Shown here: in pieces, positions 11,095 to 23,654 of the stretch
Layout: each line of letters begins with the position of its first letter
Position numbering within the stretch: position 1 is the stretch's first letter
Assembly (NCBI GenBank): GCA_002989075.1
Contig: PSQN01000005.1
Location: forward strand, 1,178,001-1,242,000
Direction: 5' to 3'
Source: Arthonia radiata
Taxonomy: Eukaryota; Ascomycota; Arthoniomycetes; Arthoniales; Arthoniaceae
DNA: 64,000 nucleotides
Made by a program: the position numbers and the translations under genes
The notes under the pieces: generated by a model
What the model saw: only the letters and a program-made list of their open reading frames with translations
Databases searched by the model: none
What the model was told of the DNA's origin: nothing

Positions 11095-14054
11095 ATGTCT
11101 CAAAAGGCTCTAGATGATGCGCAGAGGGATGGCGTTGTAATTGGGCTTCGCAAAGTCACAGGCTCTTCTGTGGACAGACTTGATGTGGATGTGCTTCTCA
11201 CCAAAGAGCCAAAGACCTTCAATCTATTCCTGATTGCACTCTCTGAACTTCAGTCTCCACAGCTCAATACGCCGGATGTCAAGAAGAAGATGTCATATTT
11301 CCCTATTGCTGGTGCTTACCCTCGCCCATCAAGTGTTTGAGCATTTGATTGACACTGTCAGGCATCCATGGCTTGCCGTCGGCAACCTGGGACGGCGTCT
11401 TGGGCAACAACAATGTTGACCAGAATGGGAACCCCACAGTAGGAAACTACTGTACCCATGGCACCATCCTCTTCCCTACATGGCACCGTCCATACTTGGC
11501 AATGCTTGAGGTAACCCCTAAAGTCTGGACAGATGCATCGAGGGCGCTGAAGACCAACGTTTTTGTAGCAAACGATCTATGCTAGGATGGTTGACGTAGC
11601 CAATCGGTATAAGAATCCCGACAAGCCGAACTTGGCAAACGAGTATCTTGATGGTACGTTCTGCGTCACAGATACAGATCCGTTGTGGCGATGCTTGTGC
11701 TAACAGACATATCCAGCTGCAAAGAAGTTCAGAATACCATATTGGGATTATTTCAGGCCACGAGGTGAGTCTAAGACACTTCAATGACCCTCTGCTACGC
11801 TTGCAGCTATCGGCTGTTTGTGGCGGTGAAGATCACTCCCGCATTAGCTTATGACATGCAAACATCAGCAGAATTCCATTGGACTTTACTAAATTTGTTG
11901 CGGCAGGCGGCAAGGTGACATTCCCCGGTGTGCGCACCGACGAAGGCTCAACAAGCTTCGATTACAACTTCGATGTTCCCCTGGTCCTCAAAGTCCCCAA
12001 AGTGTCTGTCCTTCAACCACCTCTGGGCAACAAATTAACGACACTGGACAATCCCCTCATTTTGTACGCTTTCCCGGGGACCAACCTCGTCACGGAACAA
12101 GACTTCAAGTCTCTCGACGACGCGATCGATGCGTGGAGAAAGAAACAAGGACTGCCTGGTGGCCAGCATTACAGTCGAAAGCTGACGACTCGGCAACCTG
12201 ACTTTCCTGACGGGCAGGAGAAGAGCAACTTTGAGACGCTGAGCAAGTCGCTAAACAGGGGGCGGGCTAGTGGAGTCAAGAGGGTCCTTGAGATTGTGGA
12301 GAACGTCACCAAGTATCCGACATATGCGACTAACAGTGTGTCTGGCAAATCGCTCGAGAGCTTGCACGACACGTATCACGGTAATATTGGTGGTAAGTGG
12401 CAGAGCACTCAACCATGGAATCGTGTTTCTTACAATGCTCTCGATTGGCTGCAGTCACCAGGAGCGTCCGTACAACAAGCTTGACCATGCATTCGGTTGC
12501 GCTGTTTGAGTCCTGCATGCTAACACTTCCATCTTAGGCTCCGGGCACATGGGCATGGTCCCCATCGCAGCCTTCGACCCAATTTTCTGGCTCCACCACT
12601 GGTCCGTCTCACACACCTACCTAATATAACCTACGCTAACAAGCCCCAGCAACGTCGACAGATACGCCGCCATTTGGCAGTACGTCAACAGCGACACCTG
12701 GTTCCCAACGTCCGACACCAGGCTCTGGCCGTTCCGCGCCCAGCCCGGCAACGCCGATTCCAGCTTCTACGATTCCGACGGTGCCCGCCAAGTAGCGGAC
12801 CTTGGCTACAACTACCCCGAACTCAGCAGCAAGCCCACCGTGAAAGACCTGAAGCAAGACTTCGCGCGCCGCTATCGCTGGAGCGATAGCGACAAGAATG
12901 GCATACCGATGGTGTGCCCAACCGACATGCTGCCCATTCCCGTAAAAGACGCGCAAGTCTTTCAACCTTCTGCGTCTGGGACTCTGTTCTGTAGGCAGAC
13001 TGCAGATGTCGCATTTTTGGCCGCTGCAGAGGCGAAAACCCCGCACATTTCGACCAAGGCCATTAACCTGGACGCCGATCCCGCCCCGAAGGATACCTCC
13101 GACGAAGTCAACTCCGACATCCGCAACAGTGCAATGGAGCAGGCACCCCTCCAAGCGTCCAGCAACGGCGCTCACGAACAGACACCCCTCCAAGTGTCCA
13201 GCACCAGCGAGCCCTCAGACGCCGAACTCCTTTCAGCCCACCCGCCCGGCACGCGCCTCGTCAGAGAATGGAACGTCAACAGCGAAGTCGCACGGTTGGT
13301 CTCCCTCCCTCCTCTCCCCACAAGACCAAAATACTAACTTACAAAGCAACGCCCTCAACGGCTCCTTCACCATCCTCTTCTTCCTCGGCGCCGTCAACGA
13401 CGAGGCCAACAGCTGGCGCAACGAGCCCAACCTGGCCGCCACGAACCACGTCTTCGTCGCGCCGACGCAGCTGTGCGCGAACTGCGAGGGCCAGGCCCAG
13501 CGGCGGGAGGTGTATAATGATTTTGAGTATTTGACGCCGATGTACGTTCCCTCCCTCCACTCTCCTCCTCTCCTCCACTCCTCCTCTCCTCCACTCCTCC
13601 TCTCCTCCTATCCCCTCTCCTCCTATCCCCTCTCCTCCTATCCCCTCTCCTCCTATCCCCTCTCCCCCTCCCACACTCCCCTCCGTCTCCCCTCCGTCTC
13701 CTCCCTCCCACAATCCCCTTCCACCACCCACACCCACCCCCACCCTCTTCTACCCCTCCCCATCTCCCCAAATTCCCCCAACACCACAGCCCACTAACCC
13801 ACCACAGGCTCCAAGACCTCGTCACAAACTCCCAACTCCCCGACCTAAGCGTCCAAACCATCGTCCCCTACCTAACGCAAAACCTGCACTGGCGCGTCTT
13901 GGACATCAGCCGCGCGGCCGTAGATCCCGCGCGCGTGGAGGGGTTGAACGTCCTCGTGAGCAGTCAAGTTAAGTTCTTTCAGCCAGGGAGTTACGTCCAG
14001 GAGTATGGGGAGGAGAGGGCGTTTTCGGAGTGTACGCGGGGAAGGACGCAGTAG
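11095..14054 (+). CDS. Tyrosinase (type 3 copper phenol oxidase)
   Basis: Oxidises monophenols and o-diphenols to quinones, as in melanin or pigment synthesis. The CuA site is split over exons: MSYFPIAG then IHGLP, followed by CTHGTILFPTWHRPYL. The CuB site reads ESLHDTYHG, then GHMG and FDPIFWLHHCNVDR. A C-terminal tyrosinase domain follows (LVREWNVNSEVAR, FTILFFLGAVND, LCANCEGQAQ). Inferred introns: 11312-11361, 11511-11568, 11654-11716, 12393-12537, 12602-12649, 13295-13346 and 13542-13807. The stretch 11765-11871 is unclear: two introns around a 19-nt exon (11807-11825) give an open frame, but this needs transcript support. The start has good context (CAACATGTC). No signal peptide is seen, so it is probably intracellular. 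Long intron 13542-13807 is pyrimidine-rich and carries a minisatellite. Confidence 0.92.
13601..13660. repeat. 15-bp minisatellite inside a tyrosinase intron
   Basis: Four perfect head-to-tail copies of TCTCCTCCTATCCCC inside the last tyrosinase intron, within a longer CT-rich tract (about 13546-13780). The tract effectively forms an extended polypyrimidine run before the acceptor at 13806-13807. Confidence 0.95.
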
Positions 14055-14604
14055 TGGGTTGATGTGAGGCAGGGGGAAGGTGCAGACGGCTGTGTTCGTG
14101 GTGTGGTCTCAGATGAGGTGGTTTGGCTTACGACTTTGGCGTAGAGAGAAGCACGAGGAATGAATGGCGTTTGCTGTGTTGTGCGCTTTTAGTGAATGGT
14201 GTCTTCAGGCTCGGAGGTGCTACATGGTCAGCTTTTAGTGAAGCGTGAGTAACATAACGTGTCATTTGAACCGGCTTGTTGAGCAGAAGTTACAGCAAGT
14301 AAGACGACATGCACGCATCACATGCCCAGAGCTACTGTAAATTCCTTTCATTCCTCGAGCTAGAACACAGAGCATCTCGTGCACTTACGTCGTTCAGATC
14401 TAATCTGAAGTTCCCGCGTTGCTATGCTCTCGTCTAGGCAGGCGCGTATATCTTCATGTGGCTCTGCTGGAAATCTATGCCGTATTCCACTGGTCCCGAA
14501 TCCCATCCGATAGATCAGTCCTGAACTGCTTCTCATCCATTTCCCGTACTTGATCCCAGCGTCCGTTCCTGACCTGACGCCAACGCCCAAACTCCGTCTT
14601 AGCG
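14055..14604. other. Convergent 3' intergenic region
   Basis: 550 bp between the tyrosinase stop and the stop of the minus-strand gene. It contains no supported gene; it is expected to hold two 3' UTRs. Confidence 0.6.
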
Positions 14605-17600
14605 TTAGTCGCGCTTCTTTGCCGGAAACCCCTTCGTGGCCCACTCATCACCCTTCGGCACACTCCAGTCATCACCTCGCCTAGCGCTCCGGCTACGCCC
14701 ACGGTCCTTGGCCGAGATGTCAACACTGCGGTTGCGAGGAGTGCCGCCACCCATGCTCCCAACCGTGCGCGGGCCAGGGCTGGGATTTGATCGGGCGGCC
14801 ATATGCAGCCGGGGTGGGATCAGGGTTGGGCTTGTCGGTGAGCTGTTCGTGGGCGTCTTCGGACCGGCCGCGATCTTGGCCCAAGACAAGCCTTTCGGTA
14901 TGGCGACTCTGGGGTCGTTGGCGCGTGTTGAGACAGATCGCTCGGTGTCAGTGAGGGTGGAGGTGGCATTTGAGGGTTTGCGTGGTGTACTCCCGGTCAC
15001 TGAGATTTCCGGCTTCTCATACCCGCCACGCAATGGTGACTGTTCTACAGTCTTTGGAAGATCTGGAGTCGATGTCTTTTTGACCTCAGTCTCAGCGCTA
15101 CTTGCCGAGACGTCACCTTCTGTGATCCCGAGTCCAACCGCCTTCGCCAGGGTTTGATCTGGAATCTTCTCGTCAGACTTCAGGGTAGACGCAGAAGAGG
15201 TATCTGAGACTGCTGCTGAAGTTACAGGTGTACCCTTCTGCACTTCTGGCTCCTCCTGGCGGAGGTCGGGTGTCGCTGGCATTGGCTTCAAGGGGTACTG
15301 GCTGCGCTCACGCAAAGCCGCCTCCGAGTCGTCATCGCTGAGCTCAACAACGCGAGAGACGTCATCCTCTGGATAAAGGTCAGAGTCGCTCTGAGCATCT
15401 TCATCGTCGTTATTCTTCTGCGGCCACAACACCACGAGCCCGTGATTGTGTCTGTTCAGGATCTCTGCGATTGCTTCCGTGCTGTCATCTGAATCATCTT
15501 GCGCGGCGCCGTCAACGCGTGCTGTACCTCGTCGTCGTCGATTGTTCTCTCCAGTACGACTCGAGTCATTGAACCCAACTCCAAATCTGCCGTCTTGTAG
15601 TTCTCGATTCGATATGTTGTCCTTCTGGAAGGTACGAAGGATGTCCTCGACGCTGCCTGATCCACGACGACCCTCCGGGTCAAGCCACTGATAACGGTAC
15701 AGCGTGTTATCAAGAGCATTTTCGGAGGCGTCGATGATTCGTGGTGACTCGCCAGTCCCCACCAGATTAGATGTTACGTGGGTGGAACAAGTCGGAAGAC
15801 CGCCGTGCGTAAAGCTGTAAGGGAGGTTACGTGGTTCCTCCTTCTTAAGGAGCTCCGGTTGGTTGCGGACGGTGTTGAGGAGCATGATCAGCTCGTCGTA
15901 CTGCGTCCTGTGAGACTCCACGGCGGCTTTGCGCTTCTTGCGGAGCCTTGGCTTCATCGTGCCCGGTGCAGGATTATCGAGCTTGGTGTCGACGTCCGTG
16001 ATCGCACTCTCAGCCTGCTCAAGCAGCTTCTTGAGCTCGTTGGCAGCCTTTAGCCACTTTTCTCTACGGCTGGCTTCGATCTTATCTAGCGTCGTGAGAG
16101 TCTCCACTACCTCTTCATATTCAGCGGTCCATGTGCGCAACTCCTGAATGTTGGCATTGAACCCAGCTGAGGAGCGTCTACTTGGTCTAGCGGAATGGGG
16201 CGTCGTCTCTCTTGACGACGCGAAAGTGACAGCTTCTTGAGCCTGCCTCAAAGAGATGAGCTGACTGCATTGCTCTGCGCTCATCTCTTCGGTCGTTAAG
16301 GCTGGCGTCGTCTCTACTGAGTCAATCTTCGTGACGTCCGCTTCTGCCTGTTCTGAACCTGTGGCTATTTCTACCGTGGGGCTCGTCTCAGCAGCGAATA
16401 TCGTTGCTTGAGTCGGCTCTTCCGTAGTCGAATCTGTTTGAGTCACTCCTTTCGCAGTAGCGTGCGTTGAGGTCGCCTCGACCGCAGGCTCGTCAACTGT
16501 ATCCTTTTCGGGCGCGAACTCCTCTGCAGACTGCTTGTCAAGAGCATCCACTTTTGACACTACGCTCCTTAATTCTGCAGCCTTCACCTCCACAGCTCCA
16601 GAAGCAGGTCTACGCTGGTGTTCTTTCTGCGTTCGTAGAAAATCAGTAGGCGCGACAGGACTGCCCTGTCGAATATGCTCGGAGGGATCTTTGATGTCGT
16701 TGCTGCCGTGGTCCTCCACCTCATGCACCACTTGCGCCGGGGATGTCTCCGTGGCGACCTCCTTGTCAAGAGCCATTGAAGCAAGCCGCTTCTTACCCTT
16801 CGATTTCTTCGCTTTCGATTTCTTCTTCATAGGCGATGCGCCTTCTTCGACCTCTTTGGCTAAGGTGTCTGTCACGCATGCCTCCACGTCGGAGGTTTGA
16901 ACCAAGCGTGGATTTTGTGACGCAAGCTGATGACTCTCAGCTCCATGCAGTGAAGTCACAGGCACATCGACGGTGTCAATTACCGATTCCTCCATCTTCC
17001 CTCGTGGATCGTTTCCAGCCGCCAGCTGTTCTGGTTGCTGCCTCGTCGGTACCTTTGACGCATCAGGCTCGCGAGTTTGAGCAATGGTAGCTTCAGCGAC
17101 GTCTGGAGGAGCAGCTTCTTCTTCCGGTTGGGGTGGCTTTGGCTGCTCATTAAGTTCGTCCGCAACCTCAGAGGGGTGCTCTTCAGCAAATTCGTTCGGG
17201 TGCTCAACGACGACAGCTAGAGGAACAGTTTTGGCATCTGTAGATAACAAGCCAGGTGCAGTGTTTGCACGGGTTCTCAAATCCTGGGCCGTAGACTGAG
17301 AGACCGTTTGCTTTGGATCAATCCCGCTTCGTGCATCTTGTGGCGAGTACCCTTGGTTGCGAACGTTCACGTGGTCGATAGTCACTGGGTTTGTCTCATT
17401 CGGCTGACCTGTCCGCCAAGTCCGTGAATCGCTGTTGTGGAACGACGTTGATGGTACGTGACCTCTTCGCAGCGCTGTGGGACTATATGCGCCTTGGTGC
17501 CTGGGCCATGGCTGTTCGGTCCAAAATTTCCTAGGGGCTTCGGGCTTGATGTGGGAACGTCCAATTCCCCACTGGATGGCTCGACGCAAGTCTTCCGTTG

Positions 17601-19392
17601 TGTTGAACCTGGGCAAATATCAGCTTGAGGTTCATCGATCAGGACTGGAGCTTGACTTACTCTGCAAAGACAAGAGGATACGCAGATGTGTCTCCGCGCG
17701 TGACCATCACTTTGCGAATTGGTGCGATGTGTTCGAGCTCGTGGCGTACTTGAAGCTCGTTCACTTCACGGCTGACTCTAACGAACCCCGATTTGAGGTC
17801 GTGGACGTCGGAGCCAATATATTCAGCAGAAACACGTAAGGAGTCGGGTACATTGGCTATCGGCGGAATTTTGCTCGTGTGGTCAGCAGCGGAGGCTTCG
17901 ACTGTGGTCGATGGTTGGGCATACTTTGGTGGTGGAGTCTTTGGCGCTGGCAAAATGCCTCGCTTGACCTGCATCGAAGCCTCGTGTGTACCATCCTTGC
18001 CAGCAGGAAGAGCTGTGGGAGCCTTGATGAACGCTTCGTATTCCTCCTGCGGTGTAGGAAGCTCGAAGTGGCTGCTGGAGAACCTACCTGGCGCATTGAA
18101 TTTTAATGAGCCTTTGCGTGATCGGCTGCCTCTGACTGACTCGGGTGATCTCTTGAAAGGTGCGTCTTCAAAGCGACTATCTTGTCCTGTAGAAGAGCGT
18201 CGTACCGTGTCAGACCCACTGTGAGAGCCACGGCCGCGGCCACGTCCATTAAAGCCTCGATGCGGACGGCCTGATTTTCTCGTGTCATCCATAAGCGGCG
18301 GCGAAACCCCATTGGCATTGCTGAAGGGACAACCTGGCCCTCCAAATTGCCCCGTTTGCTGAAGCGCGGCGTTCGGGATGTACAGCTGGCGACCAGGCGT
18401 AGTCGCGCCCGGCGTGAAGTCGAGCTGATTGGCGAAAACTCCAACGTTTCCGTGCGGGCCTCCAAAATGGCTCTGCATACCCGGAGACACTGGTTGTAGC
18501 GTCGGAACGTGAGGAAATGGGACGTGCCCCTGGCCGGACGGAGGCAGCATGATGTACTGTCCAGGGCTGTTGACCAAGCTGATCGGTTGTACGCCGTGCA
18601 AAGGCCCATTGGACATATTGAAATCATGCTCACCCGGAATGAACGCAGGTGAGTCTGCCAGCATGCCATGCGGACGGTTGAAAGGGGGCTGGCCATGGTG
18701 CGGTGCCTGCGAGGGCGCAGATGTCACGCGGCTACGGGAGCTCAGCGGCTCATCTGATCGGTGGCCGGATGCTCGTCTGGCATCACTTGACGATCGAGAA
18801 GCTGAACGAAGACAAGCTGCGTCAGTATGCCATCTAATGCAGCATGGCAAATATAAGACTTACCTTGTTTGACAGAGGTTTCCCGAGCAAGCGCAAGCTG
18901 TTTTGACTCAGAAGTAAAGGCACGATCATAGGCGTCATTCATCCACTGCTTCGCCTTTTCCAAGAAGCCAGTCCCATATTTGGCGTGGTCGCTTGGATGG
19001 AAGAGGGTGGCCACGGGGCAATGCTTGACCGTGATGATGTTGTCACTGTTGCATTTGCTCCACTCTTTGCAGAAGCGAACCAGAGTGGTCTCATTCTCCT
19101 TCTGCAACTTGGTCAAGATTTGTTCGTACAGGAACTTTCCGCCATGCTGGTAGAAGTCGTGTTCGTCGAAGAACCAGTAGATCTTCCATGGAGCAAATAT
19201 ACCCATGCAGACATGCGGCCACTTCTCACGTAGCGAACGGACAAGCTTTTCGGCGTCGGTTTTGGGATCAGAGCGGGCGATCAGGGAGGTCGTGGATGCG
19301 GAGCCAGACCGCGGCGGAAGTTTGCCGCCATCAGTGGAAAAGTAGGCGATGTATTTGTTACCCGTAGTAGTAGACATCGTCTGCCGCGACAT
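14605..19392 (-). CDS. Large unrecognised protein with RRM-like stretch, RGRGRG and coiled coil
   Basis: Three exons (18864-19392, 17661-18801, 14605-17608) with introns 18802-18863 and 17609-17660 join exactly in frame to 1557 residues. Residues 1-176 are a compact globular region (KYIAYFSTDGG, WPHVCMGIFAPWKIYWFFDEHDF) that I cannot name. A Pro/Gly-rich linker with GRGRGRG follows. Around 500-590 an RRM-like fold is suggested by RKVMVTRGDTSAYPLVFAE leading into FNTTEDLRRAIQWG, split by the last intron. The rest is disordered, with a Lys-rich nuclear-localisation-like stretch KKKSKAKKSKGKKR (about 818-831) and a coiled coil (about 1045-1145). An RNA-binding or nuclear scaffold role is inference. 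MSTTTG, five codons downstream, is an alternative start. Confidence 0.85.
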
Positions 19393-19422
19393 TCGAAGAG
19401 ACTTTGGTGGAGCTGAGAGATG

Positions 19423-19481
19423 CTGAACGTCATCACGCGCGTCAGCTCAGTGGTATCATTGAAAGAAGCATACAAACTTAC
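19423..19481 (-). other. Probable 5' UTR intron of the large minus-strand gene
   Basis: On the minus strand: donor GTAAGTTTG, branch GAGCTGACGCG and acceptor GTTCAG, 59 bp long, 30 bp upstream of the proposed start codon. It could instead join a short upstream coding exon. Confidence 0.6.
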
Positions 19482-20066
19482 CGACTGTTTGCCTTGGGTC
19501 AAAGACTTCAGCACAAGCAGTAGTACAACATGGCCATGTGTTTGCGCAATGAGAATAGAGGAGTGGAGTGGTGGCCGGAGGCCTAGGCGGGAGATTGGTG
19601 TGGATGATGAGAAGAGGGAGGCGGAAGCGTCAGTGGGTCGGCGACGAGGAAGAAGAGTGGGTTGTGAGGGGCAACACGAAGAAGGTTGAGGGAGCAGGTG
19701 TTCGCGAGAAGATTTCAAAGTGAGGTGGAGCGCGTCACTTTTTGGATACAGAAAAGGAAAGAGCGGTCTCCCACCTCAGATTCGCTTCCCCCACCTCACC
19801 CTCACTTCCACCGTCTCGGACTTCTAAGTGCCTGTTTTACACTGTCCAATCTACTGGAGATCTATGCTTGTGTAGCTGCATCTCTGACACCCGTGTCCGA
19901 ACCCTCAAAGTTCTCGCGCCAGAAGGAACACATGTGGCGGTGGCTATTGTTTACAGTATACCCAAGCTGAAGGACTGAGCGCAGCTGGAGCACTCGACGC
20001 GCGAGGGGAGCAGCGATGATGATGGTGATTGGTATTGATCGCGTATGTGCATCTGCGAACGCTAAG
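19482..20066. other. Intergenic region
   Basis: 585 bp holding the upstream region of the large minus-strand gene and, at its far end, the 3' end region of the minus-strand FMP46-like gene. No further gene recognised. Confidence 0.5.
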
Positions 20067-20677
20067 CTACGCATCCGGGTTGCCAGTGCTCAACATCTTC
20101 TGTATCTTCGTTGCATCCTCTCCAGCGACTGCGACACTAACGTCAGCTTCCACACACAGCTATCACGAAGCTCCAATGGCGTCAAGACATACCGACTTTG
20201 CCATTGTTCCAATCCACGACCTTGGAATATGATAGTCAGCAAGAGACCATGCTTTGGGGCGGGACAGTAGCTTCAGCTTACCACTGGCCGCTGAAAGGCG
20301 TCTGCGCTCTCCTTCAATCTTTTCCATGCATCTTCTTTGGATGTGGCACCTTTGACAAATTTCGTTACTTCCTGACTCCCAGCATAGTCCAGGATCGTGT
20401 TCAACTGATCTCCCGTAGGAGCTGCCTCGGTAATGTCGAGATCGAACTCGCTTCGTTGAATCTCGTTCTGAGCAGTGTGGTCTGTCGCTTGGTCTATGGT
20501 TGCCGTCTCGCTCGCCGTTGCGGACACTTGTTTCAGGAGGTTCAGGACGCGTGTCGAAGCTTGCGAGCTTGGTTTGTGGAAGAGTGTGATGATATCGCGT
20601 GTTTTGCGCCCCTATCGTCATGAGCTTCTCGGTGCAGATCTTCGAGGGTTATTTCGAGTACTCACAATTCCGAACAT
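20067..20677 (-). CDS. FMP46: FMP46-like mitochondrial redox protein (DUF1687, thioredoxin-like)
   Basis: Four exons (20666-20677, 20282-20611, 20193-20220, 20067-20128) joined at introns 20612-20665, 20221-20281 and 20129-20192 give a clean 143-residue protein. It follows the fungal DUF1687 pattern: an N-terminal beta strand/helix in TRDIITLFHKPSS and RVLNLLKQ, a middle with FDLDITEAAPTGDQL, FVKGA and FQRPVVVDWNNGK, and a short end GEDATKIQKML. The yeast homologue Fmp46 is a putative mitochondrial redox protein of thioredoxin-like fold whose reaction is not established. The first coding exon is only 12 nt (MFGI). Its start and the 54-bp first intron are supported by frame and splice consensus, but a small upstream exon cannot be excluded. 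Confidence 0.85.
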
Positions 20678-21273
20678 GCTGGTGACCAAAGCCAGAGATT
20701 GCCGTAAGTTCGCAACGAAGTTGAGGAAGCTCGAGGGAGAGGTGTAGACTGCAGGACTTCGCGGCCAATGACGTCGGAAACATTTCGGATCAGCCAAGCC
20801 TCGGCCGGCACAACTCCGACAGCCCTAGCAGGTGATGCGGTGGCAGCAATATTGGTATCGTTTCATACCATCAATCTAGCAGCGAAATTCAAGCTTAAAG
20901 TATGTACAGTAGCGGCCACAACTTCGAACTTTGGGCATAAAAGGACAAGTGAAGAAAGACGAGTGGCTCGAGACAGAATCGATTAATGCTGAACGGTCCC
21001 TCAACGCCGTGACGAGTCTGCTGGCCCTGACCATCAGGACCTCGCGGACCGTCATATATGCATGACTATCATCAATCGAGAGCAATGCCAGAGCACACCC
21101 CTTGGTCTCGGTATAGAGCCCGTGAGACGCGCAAACTGACCTACTCTCCTCTCCAGTGCGTGCACCGCAGGGTACCCAAAAAGTCTGTCAGTCGTGACAT
21201 GACAGACAACTACCATTCCTCGAATCATCCTCAACAACATCCTTGCAAACCTCCAGCGAGATCGTTTCAGCGC
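20678..21273. other. Intergenic region
   Basis: About 600 bp upstream of the FMP46-like gene and downstream of RPS30. Only short random frames; no RNA gene recognised. Confidence 0.55.
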
Positions 21274-21944
<671 letters not shown>

Positions 21945-23654
21945 ATGAAACACAGTCCGATCGCTCGAAGCAAGCCGCCTTCAGTGACGCTGCTGAAATT
22001 TCTCAGAGCCCAGAGCGATGGCCGACCATTCTTCAGCTACAACTCGACATTGCACCCTTGCACGCATTGCAATGGCCTTCAGCGTGGTGCTCCCAAAGCT
22101 TCCAGATCGATGGCATCTGCTGCAACTCCTTTAGAATTCATCGAATCCAGCATTGTGCCCTGGCAGCTATTCTCACCTCAGTCCCAGAAGAGATTTATTG
22201 AGAAAGTACGATCGCTGCCGAGTGTAGGATCGCTGGCCTCTCTGGCCCGACGTGGTGGTCCGAACTCCTATCCGTGTCACACCGTCCGCCATGCATCCTC
22301 CGACCACGCCGCTGACAAGCGCTCATGGCGGCACATGTTCTCTTGGAAAAAGCATCCTCCGGCTTATGAAGACCAGGGCGACAGTGCTGGGCTATCACCC
22401 TTCCTCGACGATGATGCTAGCCTAGGCAAGCGCATGAGATCTACGAACGAGCTACGGCTACGATGTACTGAGCTGAACGAGAACGGGAACATCACGCTGG
22501 TCAACGGAGAGTTCAAGAAGAGCGAGCTCATCGCAAAGTACGGTCTTCTACCGCGAGATCTGCGAAAGATTGATTCATCGTTACTGCCCAATATCCTCAT
22601 ACGACCGTCCGCCATCCTCATCAACCTGCTGCATCTACGAGTCCTCATCAAGCACAATCGTGTGCTGGTTTTCGATGCCTATGGCACGACCGATTCCTAC
22701 ATACAATCCGTGTTCATGGAAGACCTCGAAGAAAAGCTCCGCGCGCCCGAGACGCGAACACCCGGCTCGTCAACGATTGGCGCTGCGCTGCCATACGAGT
22801 TCCGTGCACTTGAAGCCGTGCTTATCTCGGTGACATCCGGCCTGGAAGGAGAGTTCGAAGGTGTCCGAGATCCGGTCGTGAAAGTGCTCCGCGAGCTAGA
22901 GGAGGATATCGACCGAGACAGATTGCGACAGCTGCTCATCTACAGCAAGAAGCTAAGCTCATTCGAACAGAAGGCTCGCCTCGTGCGCGATGCAATTGAC
23001 GACCTACTGGAAGCGGATGATGATTTGGCCTCAATGTATTTATCCGAGAAGGCTGCAGGCCGGGATCGCGCTGAAGATGATCATACCGAGGTGGAGATGC
23101 TACTGGAGAATTATTACCAGGTTGCTGACGAGATTGTGCAAGTGTCCGGCAACTTAGTGTCGAACATTCGTAACACTGAAGAGATTGTCAAAGCCATCTT
23201 GGACGCCAACCGAAACACACTCATGCTGCTTGATCTCAGATTCACAATTCTGACATTTGGCATGGGCACTGCAACATTCTTTGCCGCGCTGTACGGAATG
23301 AACTTGAAGAACTTTTGGGAAGAAAGCGATTTCGCATTCGTGGGCGTCAGCTTGTTCAGTGCAGCGTTTGGCATCGTCATCTGTCGCTGGGGTCTCAAGA
23401 AGCTGGCAAAGGTGCGAAAGGTGAGCATGTGGGGACAAGGGCCTGGCGATGCTCAGAAGGGTCGTCGTGGATGGGCAGTTCTCGGCGAACGACAGAGCGA
23501 TCAGATGATGGGCGTTGGGAAGCGTGAGCGGCTGCGCGGAGTGAGAGAAGGACAGGTCATTGGATCTGGTCGATCGACCCAGTCACCATGTTCCCCTGGA
23601 CATTTCAACAAAGAGAAAGAAGTACCGAAGAAGCAGCAAGACACGAAGTCATGA
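21945..23654 (+). CDS. MRS2: Mitochondrial inner-membrane Mg2+ channel, MRS2/LPE10 (CorA) family
   Basis: Intronless 569-residue protein that should let Mg2+ into the mitochondrial matrix. The N-terminus is basic and Ser-rich, as expected for a presequence. The core has NGEFKKSEL, LLPRDLRKID, ILIRPSAILINLLHLR, then helices with LPYEFRALEAVL and YSKKLSSF. The signature motif YGMN is at residues 450-453, between two hydrophobic segments (about 427-449 and 463-481). The C-terminus is a charged tail of about 85 residues. I take the ATG at 21945 as start, although the frame is open a little further upstream without an ATG. MRS2 versus LPE10 cannot be decided here. Confidence 0.93.
   Translation: MKHSPIARSKPPSVTLLKFLRAQSDGRPFFSYNSTLHPCTHCNGLQRGAPKASRSMASAATPLEFIESSIVPWQLFSPQSQKRFIEKVRSLPSVGSLASLARRGGPNSYPCHTVRHASSDHAADKRSWRHMFSWKKHPPAYEDQGDSAGLSPFLDDDASLGKRMRSTNELRLRCTELNENGNITLVNGEFKKSELIAKYGLLPRDLRKIDSSLLPNILIRPSAILINLLHLRVLIKHNRVLVFDAYGTTDSYIQSVFMEDLEEKLRAPETRTPGSSTIGAALPYEFRALEAVLISVTSGLEGEFEGVRDPVVKVLRELEEDIDRDRLRQLLIYSKKLSSFEQKARLVRDAIDDLLEADDDLASMYLSEKAAGRDRAEDDHTEVEMLLENYYQVADEIVQVSGNLVSNIRNTEEIVKAILDANRNTLMLLDLRFTILTFGMGTATFFAALYGMNLKNFWEESDFAFVGVSLFSAAFGIVICRWGLKKLAKVRKVSMWGQGPGDAQKGRRGWAVLGERQSDQMMGVGKRERLRGVREGQVIGSGRSTQSPCSPGHFNKEKEVPKKQQDTKS

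Noticed and set aside
13339-13861. Gly/Glu/Arg-rich minus-strand frames over the tyrosinase 3' part
   Set aside because: They are the antisense reading of the CT-rich intron minisatellite, not a gene.
16795-16835. Lys-rich tract as a possible histone-like gene
   Set aside because: It lies inside the large minus-strand protein as a nuclear-localisation-like stretch.
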